Numbered from the stretch's first letter, positions 36,894-48,912 are shown. The stretch: DNA of 64,000 nucleotides from Burkholderiales bacterium JOSHI_001 (GCA_000244995.1 CM001438.1:2194090-2258089); one strand, 5' to 3'. Made by a program: numbers and translations. The notes: generated from the sequence alone by a model not told the origin.

Positions 36894-39497
36894 TCAGCCC
36901 ACGACCTGCAGCCGCATCGGCCGGCTGTGGCGCACCGGGCGCTCGGGCGCGGCGGCCAGCTGGTCCAGCAGCGCTTCGATGCGGTCGGCGGCCTGCGGGC
37001 GGGCCAGGTGGTAGCCCTGGCCCATTTCGCAGCCCATGGCGCGCAGCTGGTTCAGCTGGCCCGGGGTTTCAATGCCCTCGGCGATGACCGACTTGCCCAG
37101 GCTCTGGCCCAGCGACACCACGGCGCGCACGATCTCGCTTTCCTTGCTGCCGTCCAGCAGGCGGTGCACGAAGCTGCGGTCGATCTTCAGGCTGTCGATG
37201 GGCAGGGTGGACAGGTAGCTCAGCGACGAGTAGCCGGTGCCGAAGTCGTCCACGCTGACACTCACGCCCAACTGGCGCAGCGCTTCCAGCGACGCGCTGG
37301 CGCCTTCCAGGCGTTCCATCAGGATGTTCTCGGTCAGCTCCAGCGTCAGGTGGGCGGGGGAGATGCCGCTGGCGGTCAGCGCCGCGCGAACGCGTTGGCC
37401 GAAGTGGCGGTGCGCCACATCGTGGCCGGAGATGTTGATCTGCATGCGCAGCTGGGCCCAGTCGTCACCTCGCTGCTGCCAGGCCTTCAGCTGGTGGCAG
37501 GCCTCGTGCAGCATGTAGTCGCTCAGGCGGCTGATCAGGCCCGAGTCCTCGGCCACCGGGATGAAGACCGCCGGGCTGATCTCGCCGCGCTGCGGGTGCT
37601 GCCAGCGCGCCAGCGCCTCGAAGCCGGTGAGGGCGCCGCTGGCGATGTTGAACAGCGGCTGGTAGGCCACGCTCAGCTGGCCGGCTTCCAGGGCGCGGCG
37701 CAGCTCGCTTTCCAGGTGCAGGCGGTCGCTGGCCTGGGCGTGCAGGCTGGTGTCGAACACCGCGTGCCGTGCCTTGCCCATGGCCTTGGCCTTGTACATG
37801 GCCAGGTCGGCGTCGCGCAGCAGCTCTTCGGGGCTGCGGTCGCCGAAGCTGCTGGTGGTGATGCCGATGCTGGCGCTGGTGGACAGCTCGGTGCCGGCCA
37901 CCAGCAGCGGCACGCCCAGGGCGGTTTGCAGCCGTTCGGCCAGTTGCACCGCGTGGCTTTCGTCCTGCAGGTGGTTCAGCAGCACCGCGAATTCGTCGCC
38001 GCCCAGCCGCGCCACGCTGTCGCCGGGGCGCACATGGTCGTGGATGCGCCGCGACACCTGCACCAGGAACTCGTCGCCGGCGCTGTGGCCCATGCTGTCG
38101 TTGATGAGCTTGAAGCGGTCGAAGTCCAGGAACAGCACCGCGAAATGGAAGCGCCGGTCGGCCTGGGCATGTTCCACCGCTTCGCTCAGCAATTGGTGGA
38201 ACTGGCTGCGGTTGGGCAGGCCGGTGAGGCTGTCGTGGTAGGCGATGTGCTGCAGCCGGGCTTCGGCCTGGCGCCGCGCGGTGATGTCCTGCGCCTGCAG
38301 GATCAGGCTGGGCTCGTCGCTGCCGCCTTCGGTGAACACGCTGCCATGCAGCGCGGCCCAGATCTCGCGGCCCACGCGGTGGCGGCAGCGCAATTCCAGC
38401 GTGAAGCTGCCCACTTCGCCTTCGCGGATGCGGGTCAGCTGCTCGGCCAGCGAGCCGGCGTCGGCCGCGCTGACAAAGTCGGAAAAGTCATGCGCCAGCA
38501 TGCCCGCTTCGTCGCGGCCCAGCAGCGTGAGCAGCGACTTGTTCACCTGCCGCACATGGCCCGAAAAGTCCACCAGCGCCATGCCGATGGACGCGTGGGT
38601 GAAGGCGCTGTGAAAGCGCTGCTCGCTGTCGCGCAGTTCACGCATGTGGCGCGCGGTCTGCTCGGCTTCGCGCTCGGCGCTTTCCATGCGGCCGCGGCGC
38701 AGGGTCTCGGCCGCTTCCTGCTGGCGGAAGTAGAAGTGGATGGTGGTCATCACCAGGCAGATGGCCGGCACCGCCGCGGCCAGCACGCCGCCGCCGCTTT
38801 CCTTGAAGGCCAGGAACAGCAGCACGCTCAACAGTGCGCTGGCAGCGCAGGAAATCCCCGCCCAGCCAAAGCCCAGGAACACCTCCTCGGCCTTCAGCCA
38901 CACGGCGCGCTTGAAGGAGCCCAGCCACAGCGCCAGCGTGGTGTTGACCAGGAAATAGGCCACCGAGAAGGCCATCACCGAGGTGATCAGGCCCACCGAG
39001 CCGTCCAGTCCCAGGCCCTTCAGGCCGGCCAGCAGGGCCTGCAGCAAGGTGCCGCTGGCCAGCATGGACACCGCCGCCATGGCCGGGCTGATGATGCGGC
39101 TGGTCCAGCGCCTGGAGGTGCGCCAGGTGCCCACGATGGCCTCGCCGGTGGAGGCCATCACCGCCGCAGCCGGGCCGTGCAGCAGCAGCACCAGGTAGAT
39201 GAAGATCTCGCCCGCGACGAAGGAGTTCTTGGTCTGCGGTACCCGAACCGGAAAGAAGCCGGCCAGCATGGCCAGCGCGGTGCCCGCGGCCACCTGCAGC
39301 AGGGCGTCTCGCGGCAGGCCGATCAATTGCCAGGCCGCCCACACCAGGGCCAGCAGGCCCAAGGCCAACATGCCCCACCAGTAGAGGGTGGCGCGCCGGT
39401 TGTAGTCGGGCATCAGTGCCTGGTGCAGTCGCTTGAACAGCGAAGGCGCCAGGGCCGGGTCGTTGGCCGCCGCGGGGGTGGAGCTGGCAGGGGTCAT
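36894..39497 (-). CDS. Membrane PAS-GGDEF-EAL cyclic-di-GMP enzyme
   Basis: 867-residue inner-membrane protein. About eight helices at residues 35-265 form a membrane sensor, followed by a coiled linker, PAS (about 290-410, HASIGMALVDFSGHVRQVN), GGDEF (about 420-590) and EAL (about 600-850). Both catalytic domains look intact: RLGGDEFAVLL with the inhibitory RPGD five residues before it, and FEALARW, ELTENIL, DDFGTGYSSLSYL, KIDRSFV, AEGIET. It could make or break cyclic-di-GMP; balance is unknown. The ATG at 39497 is used; a TTG at 39530 would overlap the protease stop as TTGA. A strong terminator follows. Confidence 0.92.
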   Translation of the reverse strand: MTPASSTPAAANDPALAPSLFKRLHQALMPDYNRRATLYWWGMLALGLLALVWAAWQLIGLPRDALLQVAAGTALAMLAGFFPVRVPQTKNSFVAGEIFIYLVLLLHGPAAAVMASTGEAIVGTWRTSRRWTSRIISPAMAAVSMLASGTLLQALLAGLKGLGLDGSVGLITSVMAFSVAYFLVNTTLALWLGSFKRAVWLKAEEVFLGFGWAGISCAASALLSVLLFLAFKESGGGVLAAAVPAICLVMTTIHFYFRQQEAAETLRRGRMESAEREAEQTARHMRELRDSEQRFHSAFTHASIGMALVDFSGHVRQVNKSLLTLLGRDEAGMLAHDFSDFVSAADAGSLAEQLTRIREGEVGSFTLELRCRHRVGREIWAALHGSVFTEGGSDEPSLILQAQDITARRQAEARLQHIAYHDSLTGLPNRSQFHQLLSEAVEHAQADRRFHFAVLFLDFDRFKLINDSMGHSAGDEFLVQVSRRIHDHVRPGDSVARLGGDEFAVLLNHLQDESHAVQLAERLQTALGVPLLVAGTELSTSASIGITTSSFGDRSPEELLRDADLAMYKAKAMGKARHAVFDTSLHAQASDRLHLESELRRALEAGQLSVAYQPLFNIASGALTGFEALARWQHPQRGEISPAVFIPVAEDSGLISRLSDYMLHEACHQLKAWQQRGDDWAQLRMQINISGHDVAHRHFGQRVRAALTASGISPAHLTLELTENILMERLEGASASLEALRQLGVSVSVDDFGTGYSSLSYLSTLPIDSLKIDRSFVHRLLDGSKESEIVRAVVSLGQSLGKSVIAEGIETPGQLNQLRAMGCEMGQGYHLARPQAADRIEALLDQLAAAPERPVRHSRPMRLQVVG

Positions 39498-39526
39498 GAT
39501 CAGGCTCGAACGGGTGGGGTGGCGGA

Positions 39527-41821
39527 TCAACGTTCGCCCAGCAGGGCGCCCGCCGTGTAGTACATGGGTGTGGCGACACCGGTCTCGCTGATGAGCATGC
39601 CCTCGCTGACAACGAAGCCTTCGCTGATGACGATGCCTTCGCTGGTGACCACCCCTTCGGCCACCATCACGCCTTCACTGCACACCACGCCTTCGCTGAT
39701 GACGATGCCTTCGCTGACCGTCACGCCCTGGGTCAGCACCGTGCCGCTGCCGGCAGCCAGCCAACCCGCCAGGGTGGCGGTGGGGATGAAGACACCGGTC
39801 TTGCCCAGCAGGCTGCTGCTGCCCACCAGCGAGCCGGCATTCACCACCCCGGCGGTGACCAGCGGCCCGGTCAGCGGGAAGGTCTCGCTGATGGTCTGCG
39901 GGAAGGTGTTTGCGGCCACCAGCAGGCTGCCCGGCCAGTAGCTGACCTGGCGCTTGGAGACCAGGCCGTTGGACCAGGCCAGGCGGTGGTCGTAGAAGGG
40001 CTGGAACTTGGTGAACAGGGCGTCGCCGCTGTAGATCTGGTTGCCGCCCGCGAACACGATGCGCGACCAGTTGAAGCTGGTGCCCTGCACGCTGGAGCTC
40101 TTGGCCGGGAAAGTCTTGCCGGTGGCCAGCAGCGAAGCGCCGGCGGCGATGGTGCCGGCGTTCACCGCGCTGGCCACGTCGGTGCGCAGCACCTTGGCCA
40201 GCGCCACGGCGCCGTCCACGTTCAACTGGCCCGCACCTTGTTGCAGCAGGTTGGCGCCAGGCAGGGGCTGCGCGGTGTATTGCAGGATGGCCTTGACCAT
40301 CGGCGGCGTCAGGCCCGGGTTGGCCTGCAGCAGCAGCGCTGCGGCGCCGGCCACCGCCGGGGCGGCGATGGAGGTGCCCGACATCATCATGCGGGTTTCA
40401 CCGTAGTTCTGGGTGGCTGCCAGCGGCGTGACCAGCGTGCTGTAGAAGCTGGCGGCCAGCAGGTTCCAGGTCGGGTTCAGGATGTTGGCCTGCGTGGCCG
40501 CCGCGCCGTACACGCGGTTGCCCGGCGCCACCAGGTCCGGCTTGATCAGGTTGTCCACCCGGCGCACGCCACCGGCGTCGACGTAGGCGCCGCGGGTGGG
40601 GCCGCGCGAGCTGAACTGCGTGACGACGTCGTCGCTGCGGGCGTTGGTACCCTTGAAGTTGGTGGCGCCCACGGTGATGACGGTGGGGTCGTTGGCGGGC
40701 GCGCTGACGGCGCCGTAGACCTCCTTCAACTGCAGGTTCACGCCGAAGTTGCCGGCGGCCACCACCACCGTGATGCCGGCCGCCGCGGCGCTGCGCACGG
40801 CCACGCACAGCGGGTCGGTGCGCCAGCTTTCGGTGGACGCAGCCGCCAGGCTCATGTTGATCACGCGGATGTTGTATTCCTTGGCGTGGTAGATCACCCA
40901 GGCAATGCCCTCCAGCGCGTCGCTGACCGTGCCCACGCCGATGCCGTTGAGCACCTGCACGTCATAGAGGTTGGCGTTGGGGGCCACGCCGGTGGTGTCG
41001 GGCGTGCTGGCGAAGTTGTAGCCGCGACCGGCCGCCACCGAGGCCACGTGGGTGCCGTGGCCATAGGCGTCCTGGGTGCTGGTCAGGGCGTTGTTGACCG
41101 CGTTTTCGTAGCTCTGCAGCGACAGGCTGCCCGGCGCCAGCGTGGTGATGGTGCCGGTGGACGACATGCTGTACAGACCGGTGGCCGAACGCAGCATGCT
41201 CACGCTTTTCTTCACCCGCGAGCCCAGCAGGTTGTCGTTGAAGGCCTTGTGCGCGGCCATCACGCCGGAGTCCAGCACCGCGATGCCCACGCCGCTGCCG
41301 TCCAGGCCGCTGTAGCTGGTCTTGGTGCTGTAGCTGCGCACGGCGGTGTTGGTGGCCCCGGTGATGGCTTCCAGCGTGCTGGCGGTGCGCGCGGTGCTGC
41401 GGTTGGGGGAAATGCTGGCCACGTCGGCGCGCTGCGCCAGCGCCGCCACCTGGGCCGCAGGCAGGCGCACGGTCACCCCGCGCATGAAGCCGTGGCGGGC
41501 CATCACCTGGCCGCCCAGGCGCTCCACCTGGGCGCGCAGGTCGGCCTGGTCGGCGTCGCCGTTCTTGCCCACGACGATGAGTTCCACCTGCCGCACGCCC
41601 TTGTCGTCGCGTGCCCAGCGTTCGCGGCTGCGCTTGCCGCCCATCTCTTCGTGCAGTTCGCGGGCGATCTTGCCCAGCGTCGCCTGCCCGATCGGTTGGG
41701 ACCGCACGGTTTGTGGCCACAAGGCGGCCACCACCAGCACCAGGGACGCGGCGGCGGCCCAACGTTGTTGCTTGGGCAACTGCTCTTCAACAGGCACTGT
41801 GAACCAGGTGGGCCGGGCCAT
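39527..41821 (-). CDS. Subtilisin-family serine protease with C-terminal SEG repeats
   Basis: 764-residue secreted S8 peptidase. A signal peptide or anchor (about residues 20-42) and an I9-like propeptide (about 70-140) precede the catalytic domain: Asp 184 in GIAVLDSGV, His 255 in DAYGHGTHVASVAAG, oxyanion Asn 358 in VVAAGNFG and Ser 484 in MMMSGTSIAAPAVAGAA. The region after residue 550 is of unknown fold and ends at about 701-748 in eight six-residue repeats of the type V-x-S-E-G-hydrophobic, then a short tail. GGGAGAA lies 6 bases upstream of the ATG at 41821. It is upstream of the GGDEF-EAL gene, and divergent from ligA. Confidence 0.92.
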   Translation of the reverse strand: MARPTWFTVPVEEQLPKQQRWAAAASLVLVVAALWPQTVRSQPIGQATLGKIARELHEEMGGKRSRERWARDDKGVRQVELIVVGKNGDADQADLRAQVERLGGQVMARHGFMRGVTVRLPAAQVAALAQRADVASISPNRSTARTASTLEAITGATNTAVRSYSTKTSYSGLDGSGVGIAVLDSGVMAAHKAFNDNLLGSRVKKSVSMLRSATGLYSMSSTGTITTLAPGSLSLQSYENAVNNALTSTQDAYGHGTHVASVAAGRGYNFASTPDTTGVAPNANLYDVQVLNGIGVGTVSDALEGIAWVIYHAKEYNIRVINMSLAAASTESWRTDPLCVAVRSAAAAGITVVVAAGNFGVNLQLKEVYGAVSAPANDPTVITVGATNFKGTNARSDDVVTQFSSRGPTRGAYVDAGGVRRVDNLIKPDLVAPGNRVYGAAATQANILNPTWNLLAASFYSTLVTPLAATQNYGETRMMMSGTSIAAPAVAGAAALLLQANPGLTPPMVKAILQYTAQPLPGANLLQQGAGQLNVDGAVALAKVLRTDVASAVNAGTIAAGASLLATGKTFPAKSSSVQGTSFNWSRIVFAGGNQIYSGDALFTKFQPFYDHRLAWSNGLVSKRQVSYWPGSLLVAANTFPQTISETFPLTGPLVTAGVVNAGSLVGSSSLLGKTGVFIPTATLAGWLAAGSGTVLTQGVTVSEGIVISEGVVCSEGVMVAEGVVTSEGIVISEGFVVSEGMLISETGVATPMYYTAGALLGER
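39578..39721 (-). repeat. 18-base tandem repeat coding the SEG hexapeptides
   Basis: Eight consecutive 18-base units, with plus-strand spacing ctcgctgac/ttcgctgatgacgatgcc and similar, encode TVSEGI, VISEGV, VCSEGV, MVAEGV, VTSEGI, VISEGF, VVSEGM and LISETG. Units differ mainly at the first three codons. The pattern of alternating hydrophobic residues suggests a beta-roll or beta-helix. Confidence 0.85.
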
Positions 41822-41868
41822 GGGTTCTCCCTTGAACGATATTTGTTGGTGGTGTCTTCACGCTGTAA

Positions 41869-44118
<2,250 letters not shown>

Positions 44119-44186
44119 CCGCATTGCGGCGCCGCGGGCCGCGTGCTTGAATCCGCCGCTTCTTCCACTGCCGTACCGGAGAAGCC

Positions 44187-45470
44187 ATGACCGACTCCCT
44201 GCGCCGTCGTTTGATCTTGGGCGGCGGTGGCGCCGTCGCTCTGGGTGGCCTGGGCGCCCCGGCCCGGGCCGCGATGGGGCCGAACGACAAGTTCGACCTG
44301 CTTGTGCGCAACGCCAATGTGCTGGACCCCAGCCAGAACCTGTCGGGCCAGCGCGACATCGGCATCCGCTACGGCCAGATCGAAGCGCTGGAAGCCAGCA
44401 TCCCGGCCGAGCGGGGAAGCCGCGTGCTGGACGCCGGCGGCAAGCTGGTGACGCCCGGCCTGGTGGACCTGCACGCCCACACCTTTCCCTATGGCTCGGC
44501 CATCGGCATCCCGGCCGACGAACTGGCGCAGTTCCAGTGCACCACCACCGTGGTGTCGGCGGGCGACGCCGGGGCCAACAACATCGCCGCCTTCCGCCGT
44601 TTCATCCTGCCGGCCAGCCGCACGCGGCAGTTCGGCTTCGTGCACATCGCGGTCGGCGGGCTGGTGGGCTTTCCAGTGCCCGAACTCTTCAACATCGACT
44701 ACGCCCAGCCCGCCATGGCCGCCCGCGCTGTGGCCGAAAACGCCGACTTCGTGTTGGGCGTGAAGGTGCGCATGAGCGAAAACGTCATCGCCCGCCACGG
44801 GCTGGAACCCCTGAAGCGGGCCATCGCCGCCTGCGAAATGTCCGGCGTGCCGGCCAAGGTGATGTGCCACATCGGCGGCGTGGCCACGCGCGAGCTGATG
44901 TCGCAGATCCTGGACCTGCTGCGCCCGGGCGACATCCTGACCCACTGCTTCTCGGGCGCGCCGAATGACGCGGGGCAGGGCACCAACATCGTCCAGGACG
45001 GCAAGCTGCTGCCCGCGGCGCTGGCGGCCAAGAAGCGCGGCGTGATGTTCGACATCGGCCACGGCGGCGGCAGTTTCGACTTCACCATCGCCGAAGCCGC
45101 CATGGCCCAGGGTTGCCCGCCCGACACCATCTCGTCGGACATCCATGTCTTCTCGGCCAACACGCCCGGCATGCCCTACCTGCCCTGGGTGATGAGCAAG
45201 TTCCTCACCCTCGGCTACACGCTGCCGCAGGTGGTGGCCATGGCCACCAGCGCGCCGGCCCGGCTGATCGCCCGGGTGCCCAAGCTGGGCACGCTGCAAT
45301 TGGGCGCGCCGGCCGACCTGTCGATGTTCGAACTGGTGGAAGGGCCGGTCACCTTCCTGGACACGCGCAACAACAAGCGCGAAGGCAAGATGTACCTGAA
45401 GCCCGCCGGCACCGTGGCCGGTGGCGTGGCCTACGGGCGGCCTTACCAGTCGCCCTTCAGCCCGCGCTAG
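44187..45470 (+). CDS. Tat-exported amidohydrolase/deacetylase-like enzyme
   Basis: 427-residue metal-dependent hydrolase with a twin-arginine-type leader (SLRRRLILGGGG, then AVALGGLGAPARA). The catalytic TIM barrel has the first His pair in GLVDLHAHTFPYG, a carbamylated-Lys candidate in VLGVKVRMSEN, the His motifs in VMCHIGGVATREL and LTHCFSGAPND, and the closing Asp in ISSDIHVFSAN. It belongs to the amidohydrolase/deacetylase group (EF_0837-like). The substrate is unknown; an N-acyl or cyclic-amide compound in the periplasm is plausible. It follows ligA on the same strand after 68 bases. Confidence 0.88.
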   Translation: MTDSLRRRLILGGGGAVALGGLGAPARAAMGPNDKFDLLVRNANVLDPSQNLSGQRDIGIRYGQIEALEASIPAERGSRVLDAGGKLVTPGLVDLHAHTFPYGSAIGIPADELAQFQCTTTVVSAGDAGANNIAAFRRFILPASRTRQFGFVHIAVGGLVGFPVPELFNIDYAQPAMAARAVAENADFVLGVKVRMSENVIARHGLEPLKRAIAACEMSGVPAKVMCHIGGVATRELMSQILDLLRPGDILTHCFSGAPNDAGQGTNIVQDGKLLPAALAAKKRGVMFDIGHGGGSFDFTIAEAAMAQGCPPDTISSDIHVFSANTPGMPYLPWVMSKFLTLGYTLPQVVAMATSAPARLIARVPKLGTLQLGAPADLSMFELVEGPVTFLDTRNNKREGKMYLKPAGTVAGGVAYGRPYQSPFSPR

Positions 45471-45485
45471 CCGGCGCCACCCCGA

Positions 45486-46496
45486 TCAGGCCGCGGCCGC
45501 CAGCCGCGGCGCCAGGCCCGACAGCAGTTCATAGCTGCGCAGGCGCGCGTGGTGGTCGTGCACCGCGCAGGCCACGATCAGCTCGTCGGCCTGGGTGGCC
45601 GCCAGGATGGCGCCCAACTCCTTCTCCACCTGGGCCGGCCCACCGCAGGCGGACGCGGCCAGCATGCGCATCACGCCGGCGCGTTCGCGCTCGTTCCACA
45701 GGCTTTCCATGTCGGCCGGTGCGATGGGGCGCGGCAGCGGCCCGCGCTGGCCGCGCTGCATGCCCAGGAACCGCAGCAGCAGGGACGTGAACAGCTGCGC
45801 CGCCTGCGCGTCGCTGTCGGCCACCACCACGTTCACGCCCACCATGGCGTGCGGCTTCTTCAGCACGGCCGACGGGCGGAAGGTGTCGCAGTAGATCTGC
45901 AGCGCGTCCAGCAGCATGTCGGGTGCAAAGTGCGAGGCGAAGGCGAAGGGCAGGCCCAGGTGGGCGGCCAGTTGCGCGCTGTACAGGCTGCTGCCCAGCA
46001 GCCAGATGGGCACGTTCGTGCCGCGCCCGGGGATGGCGCGCACCGCGGCGCCATCGGTGTCCGGGCCCAGGTAGCGCATCAACTCCACCACGTCGCGCGG
46101 GAAGTCGTCTTCGCTTTCGGTGTGCAGGTGGCGGCGCAGCGCGCGGGCGGTGGTCTGGTCGGTGCCGGGGGCGCGGCCCAGGCCCAGGTCGATGCGGCCC
46201 GGGTACAGCGTGGCCAGGGTGCCGAACTGCTCGGCCACCACCAGGGGCGCGTGGTTGGGCAGCATCACGCCGCCCGAGCCCACGCGGATCGTCTTTGTGC
46301 CGCCGGCCACATGGCCCACCAGCACCGCGGTGGCGGAACAGGCCAGGCCTTCCATGTTGTGGTGCTCGGCCAGCCAGTAGCGCTGGTAGCCCCAGCGTTC
46401 GGCGTGCTGCGCCAGGTCCAGGGTGCGCTTCAGGGCGTCGGCCGCGTCGCCACCTTCAACGATGGGGGCCAGGTCCAGGACGGAAAGTGGAATCAT
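45486..46496 (-). CDS. LLM-class flavin-dependent oxidoreductase
   Basis: 336-residue luciferase-like TIM-barrel flavoprotein of the MsnO8/YhbW type. The start [20 protein letters not shown] and [19 protein letters not shown] are family hallmarks; [18 protein letters not shown] and [17 protein letters not shown] form the flavin pocket. Such enzymes oxidise organic substrates with reduced FMN. Which substrate is unknown. The ATG at 46496 matches family N-termini. It is convergent with the Tat amidohydrolase (15 bases between stops) and follows the DUF455 gene on the same strand. Confidence 0.92.
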   Translation of the reverse strand: MIPLSVLDLAPIVEGGDAADALKRTLDLAQHAERWGYQRYWLAEHHNMEGLACSATAVLVGHVAGGTKTIRVGSGGVMLPNHAPLVVAEQFGTLATLYPGRIDLGLGRAPGTDQTTARALRRHLHTESEDDFPRDVVELMRYLGPDTDGAAVRAIPGRGTNVPIWLLGSSLYSAQLAAHLGLPFAFASHFAPDMLLDALQIYCDTFRPSAVLKKPHAMVGVNVVVADSDAQAAQLFTSLLLRFLGMQRGQRGPLPRPIAPADMESLWNERERAGVMRMLAASACGGPAQVEKELGAILAATQADELIVACAVHDHHARLRSYELLSGLAPRLAAAA

Positions 46497-46530
46497 GGCC
46501 GCATCATGCCCCTTCGGGCCTGACCCCCGC

Positions 46531-47352
46531 TCAGCCTGTGGATTCCAGGTACGCCAGTTCCTCGGCGCTGAAACCGGCGCGCGACCTGGCGTCCCGGTTG
46601 AACGGGCCCTTGAGCTTCGGGGCGCGGTGGCGTTGCGCCAGCACCGCGTAGTGGGCGATGGGGTCCAGGCCCTCGCGCTCGCAGGCCCAGCGGTACCAGC
46701 GGTTGCCGATGGCCACGTGGCCCACCTCGTCATGCAGGATCACGTCCAGGATGGCCACCGCCGCGTGGTCGCCCACGCGCTTGAGCTTGGCCTGGATGGG
46801 CGGCGTGGCGTCCAGCCCGCGCGCTTCCAGGGTGCGCGGCACCAGGGCCATGCGGGCGGTGAAGTCGCCGTTGGTGCGCTGGGCCATGGTCCACAGCCCG
46901 TCGTGGGCGTCGAAGTCGCCATAGTCGTGGCCCAGGGTGCGCAGGTGGTCGCGCAGCAGCAGGAAGTGCTGGGCTTCTTCACCGGCCACGCGCAGCCAGT
47001 CGAAGTAGAAGTCTTCCGGCAGGCCGGCAAAGCGAAACACCGCGTCCAGCGCCAGGCCGATGGCGTTGTGTTCAATGTGGGCAATGGCATGCAGCAGCGC
47101 GGCGCGGCCTTCTGGCGTGCCGGGGCTGCGGCGCGGCAGCGCCTGGGGGTCCACCAGGCGCGGGCGCAGCGGGCGGCCGGGCAGGGGTGGCAGGTCGGGG
47201 CGGCTGGCCAGGGCCAGGCCCGGGTCGGGTGCCGGGCGCGTAGCGGCCAGGTCCAGGGCCGCGTCTGCCTTGGCCTGGGGGTCGTTCAAGGCCAAGACCT
47301 GCAATGCACGGCCGCGAAGCTCGCTCTCTAGAATCACCGGTTCTTCTTTCAT
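46531..47352 (-). CDS. DUF455 family ferritin-like protein
   Basis: 273-residue helical protein of the DUF455 family. The Glu/His residues that would hold a di-iron site lie in [36 protein letters not shown] and [16 protein letters not shown], at the spacing of a ferritin-like four-helix bundle. The N-terminal 60 residues are Pro/Arg-rich and less conserved. No reaction is established for the family; MiaE-type hydroxylases share the fold. It is divergent from the gamma carbonic anhydrase gene with only 21 bases between starts. Confidence 0.9.
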   Translation of the reverse strand: MKEEPVILESELRGRALQVLALNDPQAKADAALDLAATRPAPDPGLALASRPDLPPLPGRPLRPRLVDPQALPRRSPGTPEGRAALLHAIAHIEHNAIGLALDAVFRFAGLPEDFYFDWLRVAGEEAQHFLLLRDHLRTLGHDYGDFDAHDGLWTMAQRTNGDFTARMALVPRTLEARGLDATPPIQAKLKRVGDHAAVAILDVILHDEVGHVAIGNRWYRWACEREGLDPIAHYAVLAQRHRAPKLKGPFNRDARSRAGFSAEELAYLESTG

Positions 47353-47373
47353 CGGACGCGCTCAAGGATAACC

Positions 47374-47898
47374 ATGGCCATCTTCCAGTTCGCTGATCAC
47401 ACCCCCCGCCTGGGCGAGAACGCCTGGGTGGCTGAAAGCGCCCAGGTGCTGGGCCGCGTGAACCTGGGGGCGGGCAGCAGCGTGTGGTACGGCGCGGTGC
47501 TGCGCGGCGACAACGACCTGATCAGCACCGGCGAGCGCTGCAACATCCAGGACGGCGCCCTGCTGCACGTGGACCCGGGCCTGCCGCTGACCCTGGGCCA
47601 GGGCGTGAGCATCGCCCACCAGGCCATGCTGCACGGCTGCACCATCGGCGACAACACCATGATCGCCATCCAGGCGGTGGTGCTGAACCGCGCGCGCATC
47701 GGCAAGAACTGCGTCGTGGCCGCCGGCGCGGTGGTGACCGAAGGGGCTGAATTCCCCGACGGCGTGCTCATCATGGGCGCACCGGCCAAGGTCAAGCGCG
47801 AGCTCACGGCCGATGAGATCGAACGCAACCGCCGCATTGCGGATGGCTATGTGGAACAGGCGCAGCGCCACCGCACCCAAGCGCGCCGGATCGCCTGA
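47374..47898 (+). CDS. Gamma carbonic anhydrase family protein (YrdA-like)
   Basis: 174-residue left-handed beta-helix protein. Hexapeptide repeats run from NAWVAESAQVLGRVNLGAGS through IGDNTMIAIQAVVLN and IGKNCVVAAGAVVTEGAE. Metal-ligand histidines appear in LLHVDPG, SIAHQAMLHG and are placed as in the gamma carbonic anhydrase fold; activity in this subfamily is often low or absent. The C-terminal helix lies along the trimer (DEIERNRRIADGYVEQAQ). It is 10 bases before hslO, probably in one operon. Confidence 0.93.
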   Translation: MAIFQFADHTPRLGENAWVAESAQVLGRVNLGAGSSVWYGAVLRGDNDLISTGERCNIQDGALLHVDPGLPLTLGQGVSIAHQAMLHGCTIGDNTMIAIQAVVLNRARIGKNCVVAAGAVVTEGAEFPDGVLIMGAPAKVKRELTADEIERNRRIADGYVEQAQRHRTQARRIA

Positions 47899-47908
47899 TC
47901 GTGGCCTG

Positions 47909-48889
47909 ATGGACGAGCTTCACAAGTTCCTGTTCGAAGGCCTGCCGGTGCGCGGCATGCTGGTGCGCCTGGGGCCGGCCTGGCGCGAACTGCTCAGCCG
48001 GCGCGAAAGCCGAGACGACGGCGGTCACGCCTTCAACGCGCCGGTGCGCGCGCTGCTGGGCGAGATGGCCGCTGCGGCGCTGCTGATGCAGGCCAACATC
48101 AAGTTCAACGGCGCGCTGGTGCTGCAGGTCTTCGGCGACGGGCCGGTGAAGCTGGCGGTGGCCGAGGCCCAGCCCGACTTCGGCTTTCGCGCCACGGCCA
48201 AGGTGGTGGGCGCGGTGCCGGCCGACGCGCAACTGGCCGCCATGCTGAACGTGCACGGCCAGGGCCGCTGCGCCATCACGCTGGACCCGCAGGACCGCCA
48301 GCCGGGCCAGCAGCCCTACCAGGGGGTGGTACCGCTGCATGGCGACCAAAAAGAACCGCTGCAGCGGCTGTCGCAGGTGCTGGAGCACTACATGCTGCAG
48401 TCCGAACAACTGGACACCCGCCTGGTGCTGGCCGCGGACGACCAGCACGCTGCGGGGCTGCTGATCCAGCGCCTGCCCATCGAAGGCGCTGCCAACCTGG
48501 CCGGCACGCCCTGGAAGCAGGGCGACGAAAACCTGATCGGGCGCGAGGACGACTTCCACCGCATCGCGCTGCTGGCGGCCACGCTCACGCGCGAGGAACT
48601 TCTGGGGCTGGAGCCGGCCCAGGTGCTGCACCGGCTGTTCTGGCAAGAGGATGTCCGTCGCTTCGACCCCGTGGCGCCGCGCTTTTCATGCACCTGCTCG
48701 CGCGCGCGGGTGGCGGGCATGCTGCGCGGCCTGGGGCGCGAGGAAGTCCAGGGCATCCTGGACGAGCGGGGCGACGTGGAGATCGGGTGCGACTTCTGCG
48801 GCCTGCAGTACCGCTTTGACCCGGTGGATGCGCTGGACCTGTTCAGCCCGGGGCGCGGGCCCGCAGCGCCGGGCGACGCGTTGCATTGA
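47909..48889 (+). CDS. hslO: Redox-regulated chaperonin Hsp33
   Basis: 326-residue Hsp33. The N-terminal core contains GALVLQVFGDGPVKLAVAEA and HGQGRCAITLD; the helical linker holds LEHYMLQSEQLDTRLVLA. The C-terminal redox switch has the zinc cysteines in FSCTCSRARV (C-x-C) and GCDFCGLQYRF (C-x-x-C). Oxidation releases zinc, unfolds the linker and activates holdase function. The ATG at 47909 is 10 bases after the carbonic-anhydrase-like stop. A 40-residue C-terminal extension past the zinc site is poorly conserved. Confidence 0.94.
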   Translation: MDELHKFLFEGLPVRGMLVRLGPAWRELLSRRESRDDGGHAFNAPVRALLGEMAAAALLMQANIKFNGALVLQVFGDGPVKLAVAEAQPDFGFRATAKVVGAVPADAQLAAMLNVHGQGRCAITLDPQDRQPGQQPYQGVVPLHGDQKEPLQRLSQVLEHYMLQSEQLDTRLVLAADDQHAAGLLIQRLPIEGAANLAGTPWKQGDENLIGREDDFHRIALLAATLTREELLGLEPAQVLHRLFWQEDVRRFDPVAPRFSCTCSRARVAGMLRGLGREEVQGILDERGDVEIGCDFCGLQYRFDPVDALDLFSPGRGPAAPGDALH

Positions 48890-48912
48890 CGGCGGCGGGC
48901 ACCGCCCGGGCG

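Noticed and set aside
34398-39560. A 1720-residue plus-strand open frame
   Set aside because: It runs antisense to five well-supported genes; its composition (His/Gln/Arg/Gly/Ala-rich, no domains) is that expected from the complement of GC-rich coding sequence.
39578-39721. CRISPR array
   Set aside because: The regular 18-base units are in frame with a protease gene, have no spacers and code for a periodic peptide.
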